Assembly (NCBI GenBank): GCA_963727835.1
Contig: CAVSIB010000020.1
Span: forward strand, 1 to 16,448
Reading direction: 5' to 3'
DNA from: G026625185 sp963727835
Lineage (GTDB): Bacteria; Desulfobacterota; WTBG01; JAGOGO01
Length of the DNA stretch: 16,448 bases
Every line of letters begins with the position of its first letter. Position 1 is the stretch's first letter. Of the stretch, positions 1-8,096 are shown one piece after another. The position numbers and the translations under genes are program-made. The notes beneath the pieces were generated by a model, which ran no database searches, was not told the DNA's origin, and was given only the letters and a program-made list of their open reading frames with translations.

Positions 1-150
1 ACCGACTTCTCCGAAAAATCTGGACTTTATCGTTACCGGGAGGGATTTGACACCACTATTTTAAATTTAGCCCAGAGGTTGCACATCAGCCTTGATGCCT
101 TAAATATCCCACCAAAAACCCAAGAAAAAAAGCTATGCTCATTACCTTAG
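1..150 (+). CDS. C-terminal fragment of an unidentified protein
   Basis: Frame 1 is open from the left window edge to a TAG at 148-150 and encodes the last 49 residues of a protein that begins outside the window. The fragment contains a charged stretch with YRYREGFD followed by an amphipathic helix (LNLAQRLHISLDAL) and a polar tail. The composition looks like real coding sequence, but I do not recognise the family. A 10-bp inverted repeat overlaps the stop codon. The next gene is on the opposite strand, so this gene ends a rightward unit. Confidence 0.55.
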   Translation, partial: TDFSEKSGLYRYREGFDTTILNLAQRLHISLDALNIPPKTQEKKLCSLP

Positions 151-172
151 GAAGAATCTCCGTTTTTCCTAA
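147..172. repeat. 10-bp inverted repeat over a stop codon
   Basis: TTAGGAAGAA (147-156) pairs with TTTTTCCTAA (163-172), with one G-T pair and a 6-base loop. It sits over the stop codon of the leftmost gene. It could end transcription, but no T-run follows it on the + strand, so a standard intrinsic terminator is not supported. Confidence 0.4.
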
Positions 173-307
173 TTCGCAAGGGGTCTCCTGCCTTTATTTC
201 CATGAACCTCTTTTTAGGAAAGGCACCAAGCGTTGGTACTGCCCGTCCTGAAGGGTGAATTTCCGAGTTCGGCAAGAGGAGGGTTAATCTTTTAAGCGGT
301 TTGCGAA
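173..307. other. Candidate structured RNA element closed by a 7-bp inverted repeat
   Basis: TTCGCAA at 173-179 is exactly complementary to TTGCGAA at 301-307 and would close a 135-base element. Inside lie several possible stems: TGCCTTT (189-195) with AAAGGCA (219-225); the alternative GGCACCAA (222-229) with TTGG then TGCC (233-243); and CCG/CGG around 263-272. Short words resemble 5S rRNA (GGTACTGCCCG on +, GCCGAACTCGGAA on -), but I could not build the standard 5S helices on either strand. It lies between convergent genes, which argues against a riboswitch and leaves an independent small RNA or a degenerate repeat. The rest of the gap (308-486) shows nothing I can support. Confidence 0.2.
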
Positions 308-486
308 AAGTTCGGTTTTAAAAAAAAGAACAAAGAGATCAAAAAGCTGACCTGAAAATGGTTAACCCTAATGACTCCAGATGAAGGGATATATATGCCG
401 GAATCAGCCACAGGCATTGCATGTAGCAAAAATATATGAAGGATGGAAGAATATAGCTGAGGATCATAATGGGTAAGGCAAAAAAT

Positions 487-1512
487 CTAAAAAAAGGCCT
501 TCATTTCTTGGCAGACATCTTCAGGTTTAATGATGGAGAGAGATTCGTCATGAAACAGGCCCGTGAAGTTAACATCACTGGTATTCATCGGCGGAATAAC
601 GAAACGAGGGGTTAACCGGGCATGAGTCCAAAAATAATCTTTTTCTTTTAATCCAGAAAAAATGGTCAGATTAAAGCTCATTAGGTTATTTTTATCTAAG
701 TAAAGAAAAATTTTTTGAAGCCCCCGGGCGAACTCGTGGAACTCTATTGGCGGAATCTCTAATAGGGAAAGTTTATTAACAAAAACACCCATGACATCAA
801 ACATCATCCCTTTGGGCGCAAAATAAAGAAGCCAACAAATATTTCCGGTTTCACCCAAAAACCTTTCTTCGAGCCTTTTTTCCTCCTTAATCAAATCTTC
901 CCAATAATTGACCTTAAATTTTTTCCAAAATCGCTTTCCCCGTTTCAGGATCAGGCCATGATAATCCGAAGGATCCCGGTCGGCCATAAGATGAAGGTGC
1001 GGATGGATCAAGCTTGCCCCAGAAGGGGGCATATAGTTCCAGTTAATAGAAAAGTATTTGTTCTTAGCATTTTTTTTATAAACTTTTTTAAAAAAACTCT
1101 GAGCTGCCAGAAATCCATTTGCTAAGATTTCTTCAGAAAAATGTGCAAGCCCAACAAAATGGTCTTTGGAAAAAATCGCCACGGCATTATTCTGTCCATA
1201 CGGCATAAAGTTGGGCAACACTACTGCCTCTTCGAATTTTATCCTTCCTTCCGGGATAAAAGGGGAAGGGAATTTGGGGGTCATATTTTCCACGTTTTCT
1301 TCACAAAAAGGGCATGGGTACCCCAGGGACATCTCAACGATTTTTTTCAAATCAGGTGACGAGGGCACCTTAAATTTTAAGTTCATAATGCGCGCCCTTC
1401 TCCGGGTGAGCGGGTCAAATCGGAACTCAAAATTCAAGCGCTTTTCATTAAAGCCCTGGGTATGATCAAGAAGTTTAATTTCTCTTACCGATTTTTTAAA
1501 ACGAACCGCCAT
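487..1512 (-). CDS. GalT-like nucleotidyltransferase/phosphorylase of the HIT superfamily
   Basis: This 341-residue protein resembles galactose-1-phosphate uridylyltransferase and its ADP-glucose phosphorylase relatives, which exchange a nucleotidyl group between a sugar phosphate and a nucleotide sugar (or phosphate) through a covalent histidine intermediate. It has an early FDPLTRRR segment like the family's DPLTG start, a CPFC pair (C67, C70) like the zinc site of the family, and the active-site triad HPHLH at residues 170-174. True GalT enzymes have HPHxQ, whereas HIT hydrolases have a third His, so the substrate and even the reaction are uncertain. The ATG at 1512 follows AGAGGAAA. The gene is alone on its strand and convergent with the partial gene to its left. 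The superfamily is reasonably sure; the exact enzyme is not. Confidence 0.75.
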   Translation of the reverse strand: MAVRFKKSVREIKLLDHTQGFNEKRLNFEFRFDPLTRRRARIMNLKFKVPSSPDLKKIVEMSLGYPCPFCEENVENMTPKFPSPFIPEGRIKFEEAVVLPNFMPYGQNNAVAIFSKDHFVGLAHFSEEILANGFLAAQSFFKKVYKKNAKNKYFSINWNYMPPSGASLIHPHLHLMADRDPSDYHGLILKRGKRFWKKFKVNYWEDLIKEEKRLEERFLGETGNICWLLYFAPKGMMFDVMGVFVNKLSLLEIPPIEFHEFARGLQKIFLYLDKNNLMSFNLTIFSGLKEKDYFWTHARLTPRFVIPPMNTSDVNFTGLFHDESLSIIKPEDVCQEMKAFF

Positions 1513-1794
1513 AATTTCCTCTTATATTGCATTTTTTTACAATCAAAAGGTTTTCAGTATATAGAAATCTCTCCTTTTTGCAAAGGTAATTTCGCTTCCA
1601 AAATCCTTTAAACTGCATGGGATAAACAGCAAATATTGGCGATCGGTAACCATCGTGTGCTTTTCCAATTCTCTTTGTTGACCGTAGATTTTTCCTTACA
1701 ATATTTTTTCCCTTGCCTTCACAAGAAAACGTTTTGATCAAATAAGAAAGTAAAAATTTGGAGTTTCCCTGCTCAATAAAATCATGAAAATTTT

Positions 1795-1800
1795 TATAAT
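1795..1800 (+). promoter_or_regulatory. Possible -10 element for the helicase-proC operon
   Basis: TATAAT at 1795-1800 is a perfect -10 hexamer about 50 bases before the helicase start at 1850. No good -35 is visible at 16-18 bases upstream. If used, transcription begins near 1807, which would exclude the earlier ATGs at 1784 and 1799. The remainder of 1513-1794 is AT-rich and appears non-coding; its only long ORF (minus, 1496-1816) overlaps two real genes. Confidence 0.3.
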
Positions 1801-1849
1801 GGTAACCTGTACGCATTTCCTTGAAAAAATAAAGGCGATACGTTATAAC

Positions 1850-3844
1850 ATGCCCATGAAACAGTATTTATTGAAAGACATTCCCCCGTTGGTTAAAAAA
1901 TCTTTTCAGATTGACTATGAAAAGGAGCTTAACCCCGCTCAGTTGGAAGCAGCAACAATTCTGGAAGGTCCCATTTTGGTCATTGCCGGGGCTGGGAGCG
2001 GAAAGACTCGCACGTTAGTGTACCGGGTAGCCCGCTTGATTGAGTCCGGTGTCCCCCCGGAAAATATTCTTCTCCTTACCTTTACCCGCAAGGCCGCCCA
2101 AGAGATGCTCCGCCGTGCCAGTATGATGATTGATGACCGGTGCGAGCGGGTATACGGAGGAACTTTTCATGCGGTGGCCAACTCGCTACTGAGACGATAC
2201 GCCCCGCTGATTGGGTATGCATCAGCCTTCACGATTTTGGACCGCTCGGATGCTGAGGATATCATAAACCTTCTGAGAACCCAGATGGGCTTGAGTGAAA
2301 AGAGCCGCCGATTCCCCCGGAAAAACACCATTGCTGAAATCTTCAGCAAGTCAGTCAATAAAATGGAGCCCATCTCGCACATCATGGAGCAAGAATATTT
2401 TCACTTTTTCGAAGAATTGAAAGAGTTATTAGGCCTTCAAGAACTTTATAAAAAATATAAAGAGCAAAACCAGCTCATGGATTACGATGACCTGCTCGTA
2501 AACTTTCGAACCCTCCTGGAAAATCATCCGGACGTTCGCGCCGAAATTTCTCGAAGATTCCGCTTTCTCATGGTAGACGAGTACCAGGATACCAACCGAC
2601 TGCAGTCCGAGATTATCCAGTTTATAGCTTCGGAGCATAACAATGTCATGGTGGTGGGAGATGATTCTCAAAGTATTTATTCCTTTCGTGGCGCTAATTT
2701 TCGGAACATTATGGACTTTCCAAAACGTTTTTCAGGAACTCGTATTATCACCCTCGAAGAAAACTATCGCTCCACCCAACCCATCCTTGATCTGACCAAT
2801 GAAATCATTGTAAATGCCAAGGAAAAGTACACCAAGCATCTTTTTACCAAAAAAACCAAGGGCGTGCGCCCCATACTTATCGCCGCGGAAAATGAAAACT
2901 ACCAGTCCCGCTTTATTTGCCAAAAGGTGCTGGAAATAAGAGAGGAGGGTGTTCCCCTCGATGAAATCGCTATTCTGTGCCGGGCCGCCTTCCACACCTT
3001 CGATCTGGAGATTGAATTGGCCCGCCGCAACATACCCTATGTCAAATTCGGTGGATTCAAATTTATTGAAACCTCACATGTGAAAGACGTCCTGGCCCAC
3101 CTTCGACTCCTCATCAACCCGCGAGATGCGATCAGCTGGCACCGAGTCCTCATGCTGGTAGGGAAAATCGGTCCGCGCACCAGCCATAATATCATTGAGT
3201 GGATCATAAAAAACCGCAAGGGACCTGAAGACCTCACGAGTTATCCTGAAAAGGCAAAATTCACCGAAGGGATCAGGCAACTCCACGAGCTTTTAACCAC
3301 GTTAACGCGGCAAGGACTCACCATACCCGACCAGATCAACCTCACCTGTCGCTACTATGAACCAATTCTTAAAAATAAATACGATGACTACCCCAAGCGC
3401 CTCAAGGATTTGGAACACCTCCAGAACATCACTGCCCGTTATTCTTCCTTGGAACATTTCCTCAGTGATCTTGCGTTGGAGCCGCCGAATGAAAGCGTGG
3501 CCGGAGTTGCCGCGCCAGATTCTGATGATGAGCGTCTGGTGCTTTCCACGATCCATTCAGCCAAAGGGTTAGAGTGGCATACGGTTTTTATCATCTGGGC
3601 TTTGGAAGGAAAATTTCCCTCAAGCTACGCTTTTAACAGTGAAGAAGAAATGGAGGAGGAACGGAGGCTCATGTATGTTGCGGCCACCCGGGCAAAAGAA
3701 AACCTTTTTATCACCTACCCGGTAAACATCTATGACCGAGTAAGCGGGAAGGTCTTTTCCAAGCCCTCCCGCTTTGTTCGAGAGATTCCTATCGATTTTT
3801 TTGAAAGTTGGTCGCTCACAGAGGAAATCGATTATCCATATTAA
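1850..3844 (+). CDS. uvrD: UvrD/Rep/PcrA-family 3'-5' DNA helicase (superfamily 1A)
   Basis: This 664-residue ATP-dependent helicase unwinds DNA in repair or restart of replication. All superfamily 1A motifs are present in order: Q motif LNPAQLEAA; Walker A AGAGSGKT (46-53); motif Ia LTFTRKAAQEM; Ib GTFHAVA; Walker B/II VDEYQDT (242-248); III VGDDSQSIYSFRGA; IV LEENYRSTQP; V STIHSAKGLEW; VI MYVAATRAKENLF. UvrD, Rep and PcrA cannot be told apart by motifs, and the protein is slightly short because the C-terminal tail is minimal. The frame is open from 1784, but the extra 22 residues have no family match and no ribosome site, so ATG 1850 (or 1856) is preferred. proC follows after 18 bases and is probably cotranscribed. 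Confidence 0.93.
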   Translation: MPMKQYLLKDIPPLVKKSFQIDYEKELNPAQLEAATILEGPILVIAGAGSGKTRTLVYRVARLIESGVPPENILLLTFTRKAAQEMLRRASMMIDDRCERVYGGTFHAVANSLLRRYAPLIGYASAFTILDRSDAEDIINLLRTQMGLSEKSRRFPRKNTIAEIFSKSVNKMEPISHIMEQEYFHFFEELKELLGLQELYKKYKEQNQLMDYDDLLVNFRTLLENHPDVRAEISRRFRFLMVDEYQDTNRLQSEIIQFIASEHNNVMVVGDDSQSIYSFRGANFRNIMDFPKRFSGTRIITLEENYRSTQPILDLTNEIIVNAKEKYTKHLFTKKTKGVRPILIAAENENYQSRFICQKVLEIREEGVPLDEIAILCRAAFHTFDLEIELARRNIPYVKFGGFKFIETSHVKDVLAHLRLLINPRDAISWHRVLMLVGKIGPRTSHNIIEWIIKNRKGPEDLTSYPEKAKFTEGIRQLHELLTTLTRQGLTIPDQINLTCRYYEPILKNKYDDYPKRLKDLEHLQNITARYSSLEHFLSDLALEPPNESVAGVAAPDSDDERLVLSTIHSAKGLEWHTVFIIWALEGKFPSSYAFNSEEEMEEERRLMYVAATRAKENLFITYPVNIYDRVSGKVFSKPSRFVREIPIDFFESWSLTEEIDYPY

Positions 3845-3862
3845 AAGGAGGATGATGCCACT

Positions 3863-4684
3863 ATGAAAGGGGAAAAAATTAGTTTTATTGGGGGAGGAAA
3901 TATGGCGGAAGCGATGCTGCGAGGGCTCCTCAAAAAGAAAATTATTGCCCCCGAACAGCTCCTCGTTTCTGAACCGAGAGAGGAACGAACTCAGTTTCTT
4001 TCCCAAAAATATCGTATTCACGTAACCTCAGATAACAAAGCGGCAGTCCGCTTTGGGGAAATCATTATTTTGGCAGTAAAGCCTCAGATTATAAAAGAGG
4101 TCTTGCAGGAAGTTGCCGGCACGGTTACTTCAAAGCACGTGATCATTTCCATTGCTGCCGGAATCACCATTGCTTTTATTGCTTCCCAGACAGGGAAAGA
4201 CAAAAGAATTGTCCGGGCGATGCCCAATACCCCGAGCCAGATTGGTGAAGGTGCAATCGCTCTTTGCGGAGGAAGCAAAGCAACCCCAAATGATATTCGG
4301 GTTGCCCGCGAGCTTTTTGCGGCTGTCGGCACTACGGTGATGATCCCTGAAGCGCATATGGACGCAGTTACTGGTTTGAGCGGAAGTGGGCCAGCTTATA
4401 TATTTTTAATCATTGAAGCCTTAACTGATGGGGGAGTGAAAATGGGACTGCCCCGGGATGTGGCCCAATCTCTGGTGCTTCAGACTATTATTGGTTCAGG
4501 ACGGATGGTTTTAGAAACCGGAGATCACCCCAGCAAGTTAAAGGACTTAGTCACGTCGCCGGGAGGAACAACGATCGCGGGTCTCCATGTTTTAGAGGAG
4601 AAAGGGGTAAGAGGCGCCTTAATCAACGCGGTCGTGGCGGCTTCTGAACGCTCCCGCGAACTATCCCAGGTTCTCAACCCCTGA
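3863..4684 (+). CDS. proC: Pyrroline-5-carboxylate reductase
   Basis: ProC catalyses the last step of proline synthesis, NAD(P)H-dependent reduction of 1-pyrroline-5-carboxylate. The 273-residue length is normal. A Rossmann glycine motif IGGGNMAEAM starts at residue 9. The dimerisation-domain signature LSGSGPAYIFLIIEALTDGG is intact, and VTSPGGTTIAGLHVLEEKG forms the typical C-terminal motif. A strong ribosome site AAAAGGAGG precedes the ATG. It follows the helicase gene closely. Its last 24 bases overlap the 3' end of the convergent sigma-54 regulator, so there is no room for a separate terminator between them. Confidence 0.96.
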   Translation: MKGEKISFIGGGNMAEAMLRGLLKKKIIAPEQLLVSEPREERTQFLSQKYRIHVTSDNKAAVRFGEIIILAVKPQIIKEVLQEVAGTVTSKHVIISIAAGITIAFIASQTGKDKRIVRAMPNTPSQIGEGAIALCGGSKATPNDIRVARELFAAVGTTVMIPEAHMDAVTGLSGSGPAYIFLIIEALTDGGVKMGLPRDVAQSLVLQTIIGSGRMVLETGDHPSKLKDLVTSPGGTTIAGLHVLEEKGVRGALINAVVAASERSRELSQVLNP

Positions 4685-6019
4685 ATGTTTAACATTATTT
4701 TTCTTCATCTTGCGCCATAAGGTGGAACGGTGTACGCCCAGTTCCTCTGCTACCCGTTCTATGTTGCCTCCGTAATGTTTTAACGTTTCTTCAATCAGTT
4801 CTTTTTCAAAGTTGTCAACCAATTCCTCCAGTTTTTTGCCTTTTACCGTCGGGCGTGGGAACCGGTCAGTGAGATAGTCGGGAAGGTGCTTTGGGGCAAT
4901 GTAATTTTCCCGACAGAGGATAAAGGCGTGTTCAATAATATTTTCCAGCTCCCGAACATTGCCTGGGTATCCATGATTTAACAAGAGCTTCATGGCCGGA
5001 GTGTTAATCCCATTTATTTTTCCCTCTACCGTCTGATTAAAACTATCCATAAAATGCTCAATCAAAAGAGGAATATCTTCTTTGCGCTCCCGCAGAGGTG
5101 GAATATTGAGCGTGATAACATTCAGGCGGTAGTAAAGGTCTTCGCGAAACTCTCCATTTTGCTCTAAAACACGAAGATTTCGGTTGGTGGCAGCAAGAAT
5201 GCGGACATTGGCCTTCTCGGTTTGCACGCTTCCGAGCGGCTCATATTCTTTTTTCTCTAAGACCCGTAAAAGCTTTACTTGGATATTTTTGGAAATCTCG
5301 CCAATCTCATCAAGGAAGATGGTCCCTCCTTCCGCTAACTGAAAACGGCCCGGCTTGTCTTTTTTGGCATCCGTAAACGCCCCCCGTTTATAACCAAAAA
5401 GCTCTGACTCTAAGAGTGTCTCAGGCAAGGCCCCGCAATTGACCTTGATAAAAGGCTTATCCTTGCGGGGACTTAATTCATGGAGGGCATTAGCAAAAAG
5501 TTCTTTTCCCGTTCCGCTCTCACCTTGGATAAGTACGGTTGCGCCACTGGCGGCAATATCGGTGAGATCATCCAATGTTTCTAATATTTTTTTATTTCTG
5601 CTTACAATCTTTTGATACGTATATTTTTCCCGAATCTCTTTGCGAAGAGCCTTGAGAAAAGAAATATCCCGAAAGCTCTCCATTCCACCGATGACTTTTC
5701 CTTCTTTATTTTTTATGACTGAGGTAGTTATCCTGACGGGAATAGAAAGATCATTTTTTCTTTGAATCGTCATCTCCAGATTAACCGCATCCCTCCCTGT
5801 GGCCATGGTTTCTTTCAAGGGACAATGCTCTTTACAAATCTCGGAGCGAAGAATCTCATGGCATGGCTTTCCCAGCACTTCTTGTTCGCTATAGCCGGTG
5901 AGCTTTTCGAGAGGCTCATTAAAAAAAATAATTTTATTATCATTATCAACTACAAAAAAGGGAAGCGCTAATCCCTTTATGATGCTATCAATGGTTTCTT
6001 TGTCTTTTACGGGACTCAT
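4661..6019 (-). CDS. PAS-domain sigma-54-dependent transcriptional activator
   Basis: This 452-residue enhancer-binding protein activates RNA polymerase with sigma-54. An N-terminal PAS domain spans about residues 10-125. The AAA+ domain has Walker A GESGTGKE (166-173), the sigma-54-contacting loop GAFTDA (213-218), Walker B GTIFLDE (232-238) and the arginine-finger region FREDLYYRLN. A Fis-type helix-turn-helix follows at about 418-438 (ERVAEELGVHRSTLWRKMKK). It lacks a receiver domain, so it senses its signal directly rather than through a kinase. The PAS domain carries C53, C62 and C66 (C-x8-C-x3-CP), possibly a redox or metal site; that role is inferred. The ATG is preceded by GGGAG. No target operon is evident nearby, and I found no -24/-12 promoter in the gaps I read. 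Confidence 0.94.
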   Translation of the reverse strand: MSPVKDKETIDSIIKGLALPFFVVDNDNKIIFFNEPLEKLTGYSEQEVLGKPCHEILRSEICKEHCPLKETMATGRDAVNLEMTIQRKNDLSIPVRITTSVIKNKEGKVIGGMESFRDISFLKALRKEIREKYTYQKIVSRNKKILETLDDLTDIAASGATVLIQGESGTGKELFANALHELSPRKDKPFIKVNCGALPETLLESELFGYKRGAFTDAKKDKPGRFQLAEGGTIFLDEIGEISKNIQVKLLRVLEKKEYEPLGSVQTEKANVRILAATNRNLRVLEQNGEFREDLYYRLNVITLNIPPLRERKEDIPLLIEHFMDSFNQTVEGKINGINTPAMKLLLNHGYPGNVRELENIIEHAFILCRENYIAPKHLPDYLTDRFPRPTVKGKKLEELVDNFEKELIEETLKHYGGNIERVAEELGVHRSTLWRKMKKNNVKHSGVENLG

Positions 6020-6301
6020 CTGTACTCTCCCGAGTAGTAAATCTGCAACTGATTTATCATTTAATTATTAAACAATTAATCTTTCATTTTAATATATTAG
6101 CAAATTTGTTTTGATAATGCAACTTTTTTTATATTCTCCCTGATCGAAATTAAGGTGGGCAATTTAATCTTAACAGGTTAAATTTTTTTAATTTGGTTTA
6201 TTATCAAAAAAGTAACCCTTCAAACTAGAACACATGAAACGTTAATCGGAGTAGTTCTTTACTAAGGACTAGTAAGTGAAGCAAAAAAAGTCGAGGAGGG
6301 G
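6020..6301. other. AT-rich divergent intergenic region
   Basis: This 282-base gap lies between the divergent sigma-54 regulator (minus) and a small plus-strand ORF. It is very AT-rich at 6050-6125, as is common around promoters. It contains one short inverted repeat, TTAAC-AG-GTTAA (6170-6181), which could be an operator. No convincing -35/-10 pair or sigma-54 -24/-12 site was found. Confidence 0.35.
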
Positions 6302-6489
6302 ATGGAAGAGAAAACTAATACCCTTGCCCAGCAACCCACCACCTGCGAAGCTTTAGAACAAAAGATCGAAATCCTGAAGAAGGAAAGCGCGGCGCTTAAA
6401 AAAGTTTGGCAACACTGCAGGAGAAGGGAAAAACCTTCGTCAATCAAAAGATGGAGATTGAGAAAACACTAATACGCTGGTTCCCGTAA
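6302..6489 (+). CDS. Small coiled-coil hypothetical protein, frameshifted
   Basis: ATG at 6302 follows a strong but very close AGGAGGGG. The frame reads through a heptad-rich segment (LEQKIEILKKESAALKK) and then, after an A6 run at 6397-6402, becomes implausible and stops at a TAA near 6470. Adding one A to the run gives SLATLQEKGKTFVNQKM and a stop at 6487-6489, a consistent 62-residue, highly charged, probably helical protein. The frame is also open upstream to about 6266. No family is recognised. The break may be a homopolymer error. A terminator-like hairpin follows at 6554. Confidence 0.4.
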
Positions 6490-6553
6490 ACAAAGCTTTG
6501 AATCACAGAATGTCGCGCTCATCCCAAATGACTCAGGGCAGTATTATGCCTCA

Positions 6554-6577
6554 GGAGAATTGCTCTCCGCTTTTCTT
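6554..6577 (+). terminator. Weak intrinsic terminator candidate
   Basis: GGAGA (6554-6558) pairs with TCTCC (6564-6568) across a 5-base loop, followed by GC and TTTTCTT. The stem is short. It lies between the small coiled-coil ORF and the convergent membrane-protein gene, the right place for a terminator of the former. Confidence 0.35.
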
Positions 6578-6609
6578 ATAAAAAATTCCCTTTAAATATA
6601 TCGAAAGCT

Positions 6610-7377
6610 TCACAATAATCGGCTAGCAAGGTTTTTGTATTGTTTAAAAAGAATATACCCTCCCCAAACAAAAGAAATCAGCATTAGTAGGATACCTACG
6701 GTATTCGTGAGTTGGGCTAAAGCATGATCGTATCGGAGCCATCCAAGTTTGCGGAGGATAAATTCCCAATCATGATAGTCAACCACCTCACTTCCAGTAA
6801 CTCCACCTAAAAGAATTAATTTTAAGTCCCTTGCATCGTTAATATATGGGGCTAAATCCATACAACTTTCCCCGATCCACCAAAAGACCACTGAGGCACC
6901 AAAGGTATCTCTCGTCTTTAAAAGAATAACCAAAAAGCAGGTTAGAGGCATTAACAATTGTCCCAGACTTCCTCCGAGCATCATTATAAATTGTCCAAAG
7001 AAACCAAAAATAATATGCCCTGCTTCGTGAAAAGGGAGGTTAACAAAATGCATAAAAGATTGTCCAGGATAGTTGGTCTCAATAGGGGAAAGAATAAACT
7101 TCCAACCCCCAAAAAAAATCCCCAAAAAAACAAGCACGCGACCGCTAAAATAGAAGGGATTAACTGGTGAGGTAACATGAAAAAAGAGTTCTTGAGCGAA
7201 GTCTATAAAGATTCCCGTTTTTTCTTTTAGTTCTTTGCGATGAACATTCAATGTAATAGGAGCACCGCTTTCGGGAAGAAGTTCCTGGCGGGCGAAATAT
7301 TTTTCAAAGATAATGCCGCATTTTGCACATTCTGCATTGTTATCTAACTGCTCTAAGTTACATTTCGGGCATATCAT
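6610..7377 (-). CDS. Zinc-ribbon membrane protein with HEAGH metalloprotease-like motif
   Basis: The 255-residue protein starts with a zinc ribbon (C3-x2-C6 and C17-x2-C20) and a polar linker. It then has four or five hydrophobic segments (about 78-97, 122-152, 160-168, 185-195, 224-245). HEAGH at residues 117-121 matches the HExxH zinc site of site-2-protease-like (M50) and related membrane metallopeptidases; E170 or D174 in IGESCMDLAPYIND could supply a further ligand. The classic M50 NPxxDG motif is not seen, so proteolysis is a hypothesis. The start follows GAAGGTGGG. The gene shares its strand with the next membrane-protein gene, but a 125-base gap separates them, so cotranscription is uncertain. 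Confidence 0.7.
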   Translation of the reverse strand: MICPKCNLEQLDNNAECAKCGIIFEKYFARQELLPESGAPITLNVHRKELKEKTGIFIDFAQELFFHVTSPVNPFYFSGRVLVFLGIFFGGWKFILSPIETNYPGQSFMHFVNLPFHEAGHIIFGFFGQFIMMLGGSLGQLLMPLTCFLVILLKTRDTFGASVVFWWIGESCMDLAPYINDARDLKLILLGGVTGSEVVDYHDWEFILRKLGWLRYDHALAQLTNTVGILLMLISFVWGGYILFKQYKNLASRLL

Positions 7378-7502
7378 TACCCACCTTCAATTTATGAGGA
7401 TAATTACACCTCTGTTATTTTTTTACTTCTTCCCCTCAAGATATATCTTACGAAAAACTCTTGTCTACAACAAACTTGTAAAATTTCCTTGGTATCTCTC
7501 TG

Positions 7503-8096
7503 TTAAACCCTTGGTTCCGAAGATACCGGCGCATTACCAAGTCCAATCCAGTCGCGGTAGAGGCAGGCGGTTGCGTACACATAGATAGGGAAAGTGAAGA
7601 TCACCCCTATCCCGAGTAACAAAACCCCTGCAGTGCCCACCAGTGACGCGACCACATAAAAAGGAAGTAGATCAGACCATCGTTCCTTGAAAAGCTGTAG
7701 ACTTTCTTTGATCGCGTCAATAAACGAAAGGCGTTTTTCCCAGATCAGGGGAAATACAAAAATAAAAGGCGCGCCCGCCAGTAAGCTCAAAATAATACCC
7801 AAAAAAGGAACAAGACCAACAATAAAAGTTACTGCAAAAATGATAGCCCATGCTAAAAGAGCATCCCAGAGCACATCAAAGCCCTTGAACAGATCGCCGG
7901 TGGTAGCCTGCTGGCCTTTCATTCGCTGAAAGATTATATAATAAAAACCGCAGAGCAAAGGCCCCACGATAAGAATACCAATTACCGTAAGACATACACC
8001 GAAAATGATTAACGCGGGCAAAGCATACCCAATAACATCCGATTTTACGGCCTCGAAGCCCTCCTTTAACCAATCTCCGATTTTAACCTCTTTCAT
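7503..8096 (-). CDS. Polytopic membrane protein of unknown function
   Basis: The 197-residue product has a short amphipathic N-terminus (VKIGDWLKEGFEAVKSD) followed by long hydrophobic blocks at about 21-56, 79-118 and 142-180. Each block is long enough for one or two membrane helices. Segments around 18-55 and 138-180 look alike (a charged helix followed by a Leu/Ile/Gly-rich pair of helices), which suggests an internal duplication. This layout is common in uncharacterised bacterial inner-membrane proteins; no enzymatic motif is visible. AAAGGAGA precedes the ATG. Confidence 0.7.
   Translation of the reverse strand: MKEVKIGDWLKEGFEAVKSDVIGYALPALIIFGVCLTVIGILIVGPLLCGFYYIIFQRMKGQQATTGDLFKGFDVLWDALLAWAIIFAVTFIVGLVPFLGIILSLLAGAPFIFVFPLIWEKRLSFIDAIKESLQLFKERWSDLLPFYVVASLVGTAGVLLLGIGVIFTFPIYVYATACLYRDWIGLGNAPVSSEPRV

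Noticed and set aside
181..300. 5S rRNA gene
   Set aside because: Short 5S-like words occur on both strands, but the standard helices and spacing could not be formed.
371..473. Two short plus ORFs (from 371 and 381)
   Set aside because: No ribosome site, overlapping frames and no protein-like pattern.
1496..1816. 106-residue minus ORF between the GalT-like gene and the helicase gene
   Set aside because: It overlaps the start of the GalT-like gene, has no ribosome site, and its composition is unlike protein; the region also carries a -10 element for the opposite strand.
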